From contig JBELLC010000045.1 of assembly GCA_042088965.1 (NCBI GenBank), positions 1 through 19,561 of the forward strand: a stretch of DNA of 19,561 nucleotides, read 5' to 3'. The stretch is from TMED26 sp042088965 (lineage in GTDB: Bacteria; Pseudomonadota; Alphaproteobacteria; Thalassobaculales; Thalassobaculaceae). A program made the position numbers and the translations under genes. Shown piece after piece: positions 1 through 6,991 of this stretch. How positions within the stretch are numbered: position 1 is the stretch's first letter; the number at the start of each line of letters is the position of its first letter. The notes under the pieces are model-generated. The model saw nothing but the letters and a program-made list of their open reading frames with translations, was not told the DNA's origin and did not search any database.

Positions 1-2
1 TG

Positions 3-269
3 CAAGGGGACGAAGTGGGCTTAACCTATAGCCGGTTAGGTGCAGAAGTGGCTGATATGTGGTTTTACGTTGCCCCTGTGCCAACCTATCAAGGCGGTCA
101 TATGGCTTTTGGCTGGGCCACCAATAATTTGGCCTTACGGCAACAAGATGCGGCAATGATCGCCAGTCGTTTTTCCGAAACGGGCATATCCTGCCGTTAC
201 TACACGCCAGACATTCATGTCGCGGCGTTTGCATTGCCCGCAGATATTCTCAAGTTGTTGGCGCGTTAA
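3..269 (+). CDS. speE: Spermidine synthase (polyamine aminopropyltransferase), C-terminal part
   Basis: This is the last 88 codons of a gene that begins before the window; the frame is open from the left edge and ends in TAA at 267-269. The product transfers aminopropyl from decarboxylated S-adenosylmethionine to putrescine in the cytoplasm. The visible part carries the typical SpeE tail: a VAPVPTYQGGHMAFGWAT stretch, in which the PTY..G segment lines the active-site end of the Rossmann-like domain, and the closing RYYTPDIHVAAFALP segment. The N-terminal beta domain, the SAM-binding glycine loop and the catalytic Asp lie outside the window and cannot be checked. An internal GTG at 15 is not a real start, because family similarity continues upstream of it. 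A polyamine-deacetylating enzyme is encoded about 10 kb away at 9961-10989, but not in the same operon. Confidence 0.9.
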   Translation, partial: QGDEVGLTYSRLGAEVADMWFYVAPVPTYQGGHMAFGWATNNLALRQQDAAMIASRFSETGISCRYYTPDIHVAAFALPADILKLLAR

Positions 270-311
270 ACCGGGAGTGCATCGCTGCTGTCAAATGCCA
301 ACACGTTGATA

Positions 312-320
312 TGCTATGAT
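312..320 (+). promoter_or_regulatory. Candidate extended -10 promoter before the tandem glycosyltransferase
   Basis: The sequence TGCTATGAT is an extended -10 (TGN followed by TATGAT, one mismatch to TATAAT) in the 118-base gap after speE. No good -35 box sits at the usual spacing, which is tolerable for extended -10 promoters. Transcription would begin near 327, about 60 bases before the ATG at 388. This is inference from the motif only. Confidence 0.25.
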
Positions 321-387
321 GGTGCAGCCATCGACGCATGTGTATATGCTGTAGGCAAGTGATCATATCAGATGAGCGTTGCTGTTA

Positions 388-2340
388 ATGGCTGATCCGT
401 TACATACACCTGCCGCGCCATTGGTCTCGGTTCTGATCGTAAATTATAATTCTGGCCCCTGTTTAGCGGCTTGTGTTGTGGCTTTGGCCGAGCAGCGCTT
501 TCGAGATTTTGAAATTATCATTATCGATAATGGCTCCATCGATGACTCCCTTAACGGTCTTGATCAATGCCCTTTGCCACTGAAAATTGACAAGGTAGGA
601 CAAAATCTTGGTTTTGCTGCGGCGAATAATCGGGCAGCGGCGCAGGCCAACGGTCAATGGCTGGCGTTGTTAAACCCAGATACGGTCGCTGATCCAGATT
701 GGCTGGCGAATTTAATGGCAGCAAGCCAACGCCATCGAACGGTTGATATTTTCGCGTCCCTGCAATGGCAATTAACGTCCGCCGGACAAGCGGACCTGTT
801 GGATGGGGCCGGCGATCCTTATCATGTGCTGGGGGCGGCATGGCGAGGCGGCAAAGGTCGCCATCCAAGAATTTGGCCCATGGAAGGTGAAGTCTTTAGT
901 GCCTGCGGTGCGGCCATGCTCATTCGGCGGCAATTATTTGTTGATTTAGACGGCTTTGAAGAGCGGTATTTTTGCTATTACGAGGATGTAGATCTCGGGT
1001 TCCGGGCCCGTCTACAGGGCGCACGCACTGTTTTGGTGCCCGCCGCTCAGGTGGCACATATGGGCTCTGCAAGTGGTGGTGCAGCTTCCCCATTCGCTGT
1101 CGAACATATCGTTCGAAACCGCTTGTTCACCTTGCTGCGCAATATGCCCTGGCCGCTGCTATTGCCGATTTTGCCGGTTGTTGTGATTTTGGAGGTATTT
1201 GGCTTGTTAAAGGCATTGCTGCGACGGCAAGTGCGGCCACGCAGCCATGCCTTGTGGCAGGTTGTCAAAGCATTACCGTGGTTGATCCAATCGCGCGGCC
1301 ACCAGCAATCGCGACGGCAAATTAAGATGACACGGTTAGCGTCAAGTTTCACTTGGTCGCCGATAACATTGCTGCGTCGTGGCATTGATGTTCGTCACCT
1401 GACGCCGTCACCAAAGACCGACAAAACCACCACATCAACGGCGCAGGCAGGAGCCGTTGGCGCAGTGATTGTGAGCTTCAATCCAGGTTCTGAAATTATT
1501 GACGCGATAACGGCTTTACGGGGGCAGGTGGCGCATCTTTGGGTGATTGATAATGGCTCTGATGATGCAAATTTGGCGGCAATTCGTGCCCAAGCGGTAC
1601 GCCAGACGGAGTGGCTAACCTTGATTGAAAATAAGACCAATCGTGGCTTGGGTGCGGCACAGAACCAGGGCCTTGCAGCGATCATCAATGCGGGCCTGGA
1701 GTGGGCACTGCTGCTCGATGATGATAGCCTGCCCGATGCCGGGATGGTTGCCGCGATGATGGCTGTTGCGGCGACAGAAAATGATGGCCACCAGATCGGC
1801 CTGTTGGCACCCCGATTGGTTGATCCAGCGGGCAGCTTGAACGCGCCACTCTATTTACAAGGCCCGTTTGGTTGGGTTCGCCGACGCCGCCTGAAGAAAG
1901 GCGAAACGGTGCGCGGCTTGGCATTCGCCGCGGCGTCGGGAAGTCTTATTCCGGTTGCTGTCTTGCAGCGGATTGGGCTCATGCGTGCGGCCTTTTTCAT
2001 CGATTATATCGACATTGATTTTTGCCTTCGCTTGCAGCGCGCAGGATTGACCATGATCGCTGTTGGTGGGGCCCGTTTACAGCATCGTTTCGGCGTGCCA
2101 GCAGAGCTCTGTGCTGGCCAGCGGCGGCGGCAAGCGCATTCAGTTGGACGGTTACAAACGATCTATACCAACCGTGTTCAGGTTTGGCGCGATTATGGGC
2201 TTCGCCAGCCAGGCTATGTGGTGTTTGAAGGGCTTGCTGTCATCCGCGATGTGCTCAGGATCAGCTTATGGGACAGAGACCGGTGGGCAAAACTTCAGGC
2301 CATCTGGCGCGGCCTCTGCTGTGTTACTCGTCGACCGTAA
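388..2340 (+). CDS. Tandem two-domain family 2 glycosyltransferase, rhamnosyltransferase-like
   Basis: A 650-residue protein with two GT-A (GT2) catalytic domains in one chain. Domain 1 (about residues 11-250) has VSVLIVNYNSG at its start, IIIIDNGS, the nucleotide-sugar/metal motif LNPDT near 96-100 and EDVDLGFR near 199-206. A hydrophobic segment (about 254-278) follows and may attach the protein to the membrane. Domain 2 (about 357-600) begins VGAVIVSFNPG and has WVIDNGS, the acidic cluster LLDDDS near 442-447 and IDIDFCLR near 542-549, a layout seen in dTDP-rhamnosyltransferases. I prefer the ATG at 388; TTG at 379 is also in frame, and neither has a strong ribosome binding site. It probably adds two sugars to a surface polysaccharide or lipid-linked glycan, with rhamnose a likely donor sugar given the rfb operon next door. 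The exact linkage cannot be read from sequence. Its last 17 bases overlap the convergent gene on the other strand. Confidence 0.85.
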   Translation: MADPLHTPAAPLVSVLIVNYNSGPCLAACVVALAEQRFRDFEIIIIDNGSIDDSLNGLDQCPLPLKIDKVGQNLGFAAANNRAAAQANGQWLALLNPDTVADPDWLANLMAASQRHRTVDIFASLQWQLTSAGQADLLDGAGDPYHVLGAAWRGGKGRHPRIWPMEGEVFSACGAAMLIRRQLFVDLDGFEERYFCYYEDVDLGFRARLQGARTVLVPAAQVAHMGSASGGAASPFAVEHIVRNRLFTLLRNMPWPLLLPILPVVVILEVFGLLKALLRRQVRPRSHALWQVVKALPWLIQSRGHQQSRRQIKMTRLASSFTWSPITLLRRGIDVRHLTPSPKTDKTTTSTAQAGAVGAVIVSFNPGSEIIDAITALRGQVAHLWVIDNGSDDANLAAIRAQAVRQTEWLTLIENKTNRGLGAAQNQGLAAIINAGLEWALLLDDDSLPDAGMVAAMMAVAATENDGHQIGLLAPRLVDPAGSLNAPLYLQGPFGWVRRRRLKKGETVRGLAFAAASGSLIPVAVLQRIGLMRAAFFIDYIDIDFCLRLQRAGLTMIAVGGARLQHRFGVPAELCAGQRRRQAHSVGRLQTIYTNRVQVWRDYGLRQPGYVVFEGLAVIRDVLRISLWDRDRWAKLQAIWRGLCCVTRRP

Positions 2341-3373
2341 TCTTTACCGTTGTCTCAGATTGATTATCCAAAGCATTGATCGCCGCAAGCTGGACTTTTT
2401 CATCACGGCGATCGCTTAAGCCAGAGAGTTTTTTAGCCAACCAGCTAATCGTCATGGGAATAACACGGACAATAAACCGTGAATAAAGCGCCACGGTGAC
2501 CAGGTTGAGCAATAGATCTGAATAGGCCGGTTTAAAATGCTTTTGAAAATAAATAACGGCACTCTTGGTCTTAAACACTTCGATTTTGATCGGCGATACC
2601 CGACTGGTACTTTTTAAATGCATCACTTTGATGTACGGCACATAAAAAATACGGCCGCCAGATTTTGCCAGACGCATGCAAAAATCAACATCTTCGACAT
2701 GCAGAAAGTAATCTTCGTCCATGCCGTCGAGGTCAAAATAGGTTTGTGACCGCATCATCATGAAAGCGCCCGTCGTGCACTGGATGGCCGTTATTCCAGG
2801 ACTAGGTTCTGTCTCATTAAGATTCAGACGAATGAATTGGGGGTGGTTTGGGGCCAAACGGTCTAGGCGAAACAATTCTACCAAGCAAGTCCATGGTGTC
2901 ATTAAATTGCGCCGACCGCCGCGTTGCTCGCTGCCATCAGCATTTTCAATTCGAACACTTACCACCGTTGCGTCAGGTCGGTCGGCAAAAACAGATAAGG
3001 CCATGCGGAGCGAGTCTTTCGGCATGACGCAATCTGGGTTTAACAGCAACATGAACTGCCCTGTGACGCGCTTAGCGCCCAAATTACAGCCTGCGGCGAA
3101 GCCAATATTACCTTGGCCAGAGAGAATTTCGAGCTGTGGGAACTCAAGGGCTAAGTCTTGGACCTGACGCATCAGCGTCGTCGTGTTACTGTTGTCGACC
3201 AGGATGAGTTGATGCAACCCATCTTGCACCAAGATCGACCGTAAGCATGCGATTAAGATCGGGCCGGTCCGATAGGAGACAACGACAACACTGCACCCGC
3301 GCCCTGATATTTCTCGGCTGGAACGGAAGCTGGTCGTCTTAAACATCTCAACAGGGGTGATGTTTTTTTCCAC
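2324..3373 (-). CDS. Family 2 glycosyltransferase, WbbL/rhamnosyltransferase-like
   Basis: A 349-residue single-domain GT2 enzyme. The GT-A fold starts near residue 27 (SVVVVSYRTGP) and shows LILVDNSN, GNIGFAAGCNLGA, the donor-binding NPD at 112-114, TTGAFMMMR near 200-208 and EDVDFCMRL at 227-235. A hydrophobic stretch near 286-312 followed by a basic tail suggests membrane association. The start is GTG at 3373, with GGAAAG about 10 bases upstream; an in-frame ATG ten codons later (3346) is the alternative. It is transcribed away from rfbC across a 155-base divergent gap and overlaps the tandem glycosyltransferase end-to-end by 17 bases. From the family and the neighbouring dTDP-rhamnose operon I infer that it transfers rhamnose during O-antigen, capsule or other envelope glycan assembly. 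The acceptor is unknown. Confidence 0.85.
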   Translation of the reverse strand: MEKNITPVEMFKTTSFRSSREISGRGCSVVVVSYRTGPILIACLRSILVQDGLHQLILVDNSNTTTLMRQVQDLALEFPQLEILSGQGNIGFAAGCNLGAKRVTGQFMLLLNPDCVMPKDSLRMALSVFADRPDATVVSVRIENADGSEQRGGRRNLMTPWTCLVELFRLDRLAPNHPQFIRLNLNETEPSPGITAIQCTTGAFMMMRSQTYFDLDGMDEDYFLHVEDVDFCMRLAKSGGRIFYVPYIKVMHLKSTSRVSPIKIEVFKTKSAVIYFQKHFKPAYSDLLLNLVTVALYSRFIVRVIPMTISWLAKKLSGLSDRRDEKVQLAAINALDNQSETTVKITVDE

Positions 3374-3484
3374 TATTTTCTATCTTTCCATCTCACGACG
3401 GTATTTTAGGTAGCATATTATCTGATGGTTTCCCATATATTAAGCGCCAAGGGGGCGACCTCGGCGGCTTGCCGTTGGGCCGTC

Positions 3485-3500
3485 TGGCATGGTAAATGCA
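3485..3500 (+). promoter_or_regulatory. Sigma-54 (RpoN) -24/-12-like element before rfbC
   Basis: TGGCATG, then four bases, then ATGCA: this matches the sigma-54 consensus TGGCACG-N4-TTGCA with two mismatches. It keeps the diagnostic GG (3486-3487) and GC (3498-3499) exactly 10 bases apart. Transcription would start about 12 bases later, near 3511, just ahead of the GGAG at 3519 and the GTG at 3529. The position is what makes it credible. No activator site was identified, so this stays a candidate. Confidence 0.35.
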
Positions 3501-3518
3501 CAAAAAGTTTGATGAATT

Positions 3519-3522
3519 GGAG
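3519..3522 (+). promoter_or_regulatory. Ribosome binding site that sets the rfbC start at GTG 3529
   Basis: GGAG is followed by six bases and then GTG at 3529-3531. This is the best Shine-Dalgarno in the region. The upstream in-frame ATG at 3496 has none, and using it would add 11 residues not typical of RmlC. The protein beginning at 3529 (I-V-Q-T-L-Q-I-P-D-V) lines up with the usual family N-terminus. Confidence 0.65.
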
Positions 3523-3528
3523 TTTTTA

Positions 3529-4080
3529 GTGATTGTTCAAACTCTTCAGATACCGGATGTTAAGATCGTGACGCCAAAAAAATTTGGCGATGAACGCGGG
3601 TTTTTTTCTGAAACCTATAGCCGTCAGGGATTGATTGAGCACGCCATTGATCTGACCTTCGTGCAAGATAATCAGTCGCTCTCAGCGCAAGTGGGGACAC
3701 TGCGTGGCTTGCATTTTCAACTGCCACCATTTGCACAAGACAAACTGGTCCGGGTCACACGGGGGGCAATTTATGACGTTGCGGTCGATATTCGCCGTCA
3801 ATCGCCGACCTTCGGGCAATGGGTTGGGGCCGTCATCAGTGCTGATGAATGGAATCAGATTTTGGTGCCAATTGGCTTCGCCCATGGATTTTGTACCATA
3901 GAGCCAGACACAGAGGTTTTGTATAAGGTCACAGCACCCTATGCGCCCGCCTCTGAACGGGGCATCGCCTGGGATGATGCAGATTTAGCCATTGACTGGC
4001 CGCTGCAAGGGGGCCAGCCGGTGCTGTCTGGCAAAGATGGGGAAAATCCCACGCTTGCGAATTCAAGTGACCTTTTTTAA
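3529..4080 (+). CDS. rfbC: dTDP-4-dehydrorhamnose 3,5-epimerase
   Basis: Third step of dTDP-L-rhamnose synthesis: epimerises dTDP-4-dehydro-6-deoxyglucose at C3 and C5 in the cytoplasm. The 183-residue product has the normal family length. It shows the IPDV..I.PK.FGDERGFF N-terminal substrate-binding strand (residues 8-26), TLRGLHFQ with the catalytic His62, the jelly-roll segment YDVAVDIRRQSPTFGQWVG, and GFAHGF near the end of the cupin core. The start chosen is GTG, supported by GGAG six bases upstream; a longer version from ATG at 3496 is less likely. It is the first gene of the rfbC-rfbB-rfbD-rfbA operon, 53 bases ahead of rfbB. A sigma-54-like element lies directly upstream. Confidence 0.95.
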   Translation: MIVQTLQIPDVKIVTPKKFGDERGFFSETYSRQGLIEHAIDLTFVQDNQSLSAQVGTLRGLHFQLPPFAQDKLVRVTRGAIYDVAVDIRRQSPTFGQWVGAVISADEWNQILVPIGFAHGFCTIEPDTEVLYKVTAPYAPASERGIAWDDADLAIDWPLQGGQPVLSGKDGENPTLANSSDLF

Positions 4081-4133
4081 CCGTATTCGAGGCGGTAACC
4101 TGGCCATCTCAAAGGGATGAAGGCGGATGAACG

Positions 4134-5213
4134 ATGGTGAATAATAAAATTTTGGTAACGGGCGGTGCGGGTTTTATTGGCTCGGCGGTCATTCGGCATA
4201 TTATCGAAGATACAGAATTCTCAGTTGTGAATGTTGATAAGCTGACCTATGCCGCCAATTTAAGCTCCTTAAATTCAGTTTCGTCATCGCCGCGATATGC
4301 GTTTGTTGAGGCTGATATCTGTGATCCGGCAGCGATGGCGGCTGTGCTTGTGGCCCATCAACCAACGGCCATTATGCATCTGGCAGCAGAGAGCCATGTT
4401 GACCGCTCCATTGATGGACCCGCCGCTTTTATTGATACCAATATTGTCGGGACCTATACGTTGTTAGAGGCGGCACGTGGATATCTTGATCAACTGTCAG
4501 CAGAGGCCCGCCAAGGTTTTCGCTTCCATCATATTTCAACCGATGAAGTCTTTGGCTCGCTTGGTGACAGTGGCCTCTTCACCGAAGACAGCCGTTACGA
4601 TCCCCGCTCGCCCTATTCAGCCAGTAAGGCGGCCTCCGACCATTTGGTGCGGGCCTGGGGCGAAACCTATGGCCTGCCTGTGGTGTTAAGCAATTGCTCG
4701 AATAATTATGGGCCGTATCATTTTCCGGAAAAACTGATTCCCTTGATGATTATCAAAGGCTTGGCAGGGGAGCCGTTACCTGTTTATGGCAAAGGTGACA
4801 ATGTCCGTGATTGGCTGCATGTCGAAGATCACGCGCGCGCCTTGGTGATCATCGTAACACGCGGCGCAATCGCCGATAGTTATAATGTGGGGGGTAACAA
4901 TGAGGTGTCGAATATTGAGGTCGTAAAGCGAATTTGCGCCAGTCTTGACGCCTTGGCCCCGCATCGTGATGGGCGTTTGCATGAAAGCCAGATCACTTAT
5001 GTGACTGACCGACCCGGGCATGATTTCCGCTACGCGATAGATGCCAGCAAAATTCTTCGTGATCTGAATTGGCAACCCCGCGAGACCTTTGAGACCGGAT
5101 TGCAAAAGACGGTCAGCTGGTATCTTGAAAATAAAGACTGGTGGCAACCGATTATCGCCAAACAACACGCCACAACGCGGCGTGGCTTAAACACCCCAGG
5201 CAACGCCAAATGA
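4134..5213 (+). CDS. rfbB: dTDP-glucose 4,6-dehydratase
   Basis: Second step of dTDP-L-rhamnose synthesis: NAD-dependent conversion of dTDP-D-glucose to dTDP-4-dehydro-6-deoxy-D-glucose. The 359-residue product is an extended short-chain dehydrogenase/reductase. It has the NAD-binding TGGAGFIG at residues 9-16, HLAAESHVDRS near 82-92, the dehydratase-specific STDEVFG with Thr-Asp-Glu at 136-138, and YSASK with Tyr161 and Lys165. The NCSNNYGPYHFPEKLIPL segment, which helps bind the sugar nucleotide, is intact. ATG at 4134 is preceded by a purine-rich AAGGCGGA. The stop overlaps the rfbD start (ATGA at 5210-5213), indicating translational coupling. Confidence 0.97.
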   Translation: MVNNKILVTGGAGFIGSAVIRHIIEDTEFSVVNVDKLTYAANLSSLNSVSSSPRYAFVEADICDPAAMAAVLVAHQPTAIMHLAAESHVDRSIDGPAAFIDTNIVGTYTLLEAARGYLDQLSAEARQGFRFHHISTDEVFGSLGDSGLFTEDSRYDPRSPYSASKAASDHLVRAWGETYGLPVVLSNCSNNYGPYHFPEKLIPLMIIKGLAGEPLPVYGKGDNVRDWLHVEDHARALVIIVTRGAIADSYNVGGNNEVSNIEVVKRICASLDALAPHRDGRLHESQITYVTDRPGHDFRYAIDASKILRDLNWQPRETFETGLQKTVSWYLENKDWWQPIIAKQHATTRRGLNTPGNAK

Positions 5214-6106
5214 GGGCTGATAACTTGACTGTTTTGGTCACCGGCGCCAATGGTCAAGTCGGCTATGAATTGCGCCGCCGGGCCGAGGGTATGGGGCAAA
5301 ATCTGGTCGCTTTGGACCGTGCGGGCTTGGATATTGGCGATGCTGAGGCGGTGCTGGCAGCAGTGCAGAAAATTCGTCCCTCGGTCATCATCAACGCGGC
5401 GGCATATACAGCGGTCGATCAGGCTGAGTCTGCTGTCGCGGCCGCAGATCTTGGAAACCGCATTGGCCCCGCCAATTTGGCAGCAGCGGCGGCCGTTGAA
5501 AACTGTGGTTTAATCCATCTGTCCACGGATTATGTCTTCAATGGCAGCGGCAAGCGTCCTTACCGGGCCGATGACCCGGTCTCACCATTGGGGATTTATG
5601 GGCAGACAAAAGAGGCAGGGGAGCGCGCTGTTCGAGAGGTTCTGGACCGGCATGTGATCTTGCGTACGGCCTGGGTATATGCAGCTCATGGCAGCAATTT
5701 CATGCGTACCATGTTGCGTCTGGGCGCTGAACGTGACGAATTACGGGTGGTGGATGATCAGCACGGCACCCCCACGCCAGCTGGTGATATTGCCGAGGCC
5801 TGTTTGGCCATCGCGGCGCAGCTTGGCCGCCCTGATGGTGCCGCATGTGCTGGCACCTATCATTATGTTGCCGATGGTGAGACCACCTGGGCAGGTTTTG
5901 CCAATGCGATTTTTGACCATGCGGCGACCATTTGGGGGCGTCGGCCAACGGTGACTCCAATTACATCGGCAGAATATCCCGTACCAGCGCCGCGGCCTGC
6001 CTATTCGGTACTTGACTGTTCGCAAACGCTTGCGACATTTCAACCGGTCCGCCGTCATTGGCGAGACGCGCTGAACGCTGAAATGAATGTCTATTTCTCG
6101 GACTAA
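5210..6106 (+). CDS. rfbD: dTDP-4-dehydrorhamnose reductase
   Basis: Last step of the pathway: NAD(P)H-dependent reduction of dTDP-4-dehydro-L-rhamnose to dTDP-L-rhamnose. The 298-residue product has the RmlD fingerprint: TGANGQVG at 11-18, INAAAYTAVDQAE near 61-73, LSTDYVFNG at 104-112 and the catalytic Tyr130-x3-Lys134 (YGQTK). The TPTPAGDIA segment that follows VVDDQHG is also typical. I chose ATG at 5210 because it overlaps the rfbB stop (ATGA). The frame stays open to an upstream ATG at 5141, but those 23 residues only re-read the end of rfbB in another frame. TTG at 5225 is a weaker alternative. Confidence 0.95.
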   Translation: MRADNLTVLVTGANGQVGYELRRRAEGMGQNLVALDRAGLDIGDAEAVLAAVQKIRPSVIINAAAYTAVDQAESAVAAADLGNRIGPANLAAAAAVENCGLIHLSTDYVFNGSGKRPYRADDPVSPLGIYGQTKEAGERAVREVLDRHVILRTAWVYAAHGSNFMRTMLRLGAERDELRVVDDQHGTPTPAGDIAEACLAIAAQLGRPDGAACAGTYHYVADGETTWAGFANAIFDHAATIWGRRPTVTPITSAEYPVPAPRPAYSVLDCSQTLATFQPVRRHWRDALNAEMNVYFSD

Positions 6107-6130
6107 GAAAAATAAGATAGGATTGTTGTT

Positions 6131-6991
6131 ATGAAGGGTATCATTTTGGCAGGCGGCTCGGGCACCCGGCTCTACCCCTTAACCATTTCAACCAGCAAGC
6201 AGCTTTTGGCCGTCTATGACAAGCCAATGATTTACTATCCGCTGTCAACACTTCTGCTGGCCGGGATTAAGGAAATTCTGGTGATTACGACGCCGGAAGA
6301 TCAGGCGGCGTTTCAGCGTTTGTTGGGGGATGGCAGCCAGTGGGGCATTGCGTTAACCTTCGCCCAGCAACCGAATCCAGAAGGCCTGGCACAGGCGTTC
6401 ATTATCGGCGCTGATTTTGTCGGCGATGATAGCTGTGCTTTGGTTCTTGGGGATAATATTTTCTATGGTCACGGCTTTACGGATTTGCTGACACGGTCGG
6501 TTCAACGGACCGAAGGGGCGACGGTTTTTGGCTATTACGTGAGTGACCCGGAACGCTATGGCGTGGTCAGCTTTGATGGCGATGGCCAAGCGCAAACGAT
6601 TGAGGAGAAGCCTCATCAGCCAAAATCTAATTGGGCTGTGACAGGCTTATATTTCTATGACAACCGGGTGCTCGACATTGCCGCTAAGATGAAGCCATCG
6701 GCACGTGGTGAGCTTGAGATTACAGATGTAAACCGTGTTTACCTAGAGACAGGTCGCCTGCATGTGGAAAAAATGGGCCGCGGTTATGCCTGGCTTGATA
6801 CCGGCACCCATGAATCAATGGTCGAAGCGTCAGATTATGTGCGCGCAATTGAGCGCCGCCAAGGATTGAAGATCGCCTGTATTGAGGAAATCGTTTATCA
6901 TAAAGGCTGGATTGACAGTGCGCAGCTGCTGAAACTGTCAGAGCCTTTGGAAAAATCGGGCTATGGCAAATACCTACGGTCACTGGTTTAA
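6131..6991 (+). CDS. rfbA: Glucose-1-phosphate thymidylyltransferase
   Basis: First step of dTDP-L-rhamnose synthesis: dTTP plus glucose-1-phosphate gives dTDP-glucose and pyrophosphate. It is normally feedback-inhibited by dTDP-rhamnose. The 286-residue protein has the nucleotidyltransferase signature GGSGTRLYPLT at 8-18, the KQLLAVYDKPMIYYPLSTL segment that follows, the metal-binding Asp in VLGDNIFYG near 106-114, EEKP, and WLDTGTHESM. Length is normal for RmlA. A ribosome binding site, ATAGGA, lies eight bases before the ATG. It is the last biosynthetic gene of the operon, 24 bases after rfbD. Its last 29 bases also contain the start of the downstream peptidase gene in another frame. Confidence 0.96.
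   Translation: MKGIILAGGSGTRLYPLTISTSKQLLAVYDKPMIYYPLSTLLLAGIKEILVITTPEDQAAFQRLLGDGSQWGIALTFAQQPNPEGLAQAFIIGADFVGDDSCALVLGDNIFYGHGFTDLLTRSVQRTEGATVFGYYVSDPERYGVVSFDGDGQAQTIEEKPHQPKSNWAVTGLYFYDNRVLDIAAKMKPSARGELEITDVNRVYLETGRLHVEKMGRGYAWLDTGTHESMVEASDYVRAIERRQGLKIACIEEIVYHKGWIDSAQLLKLSEPLEKSGYGKYLRSLV

Noticed and set aside
318..332. Hairpin GATGG/CCATC after speE as a possible terminator
   Set aside because: The stem is only five base pairs, it overlaps the candidate -10 element, and no T-tract follows.
2760..3167. Forward open frame of 135 codons opposite the minus-strand glycosyltransferase
   Set aside because: It lies fully antisense to a gene with clear GT2 motifs and its translation has no recognisable family features.
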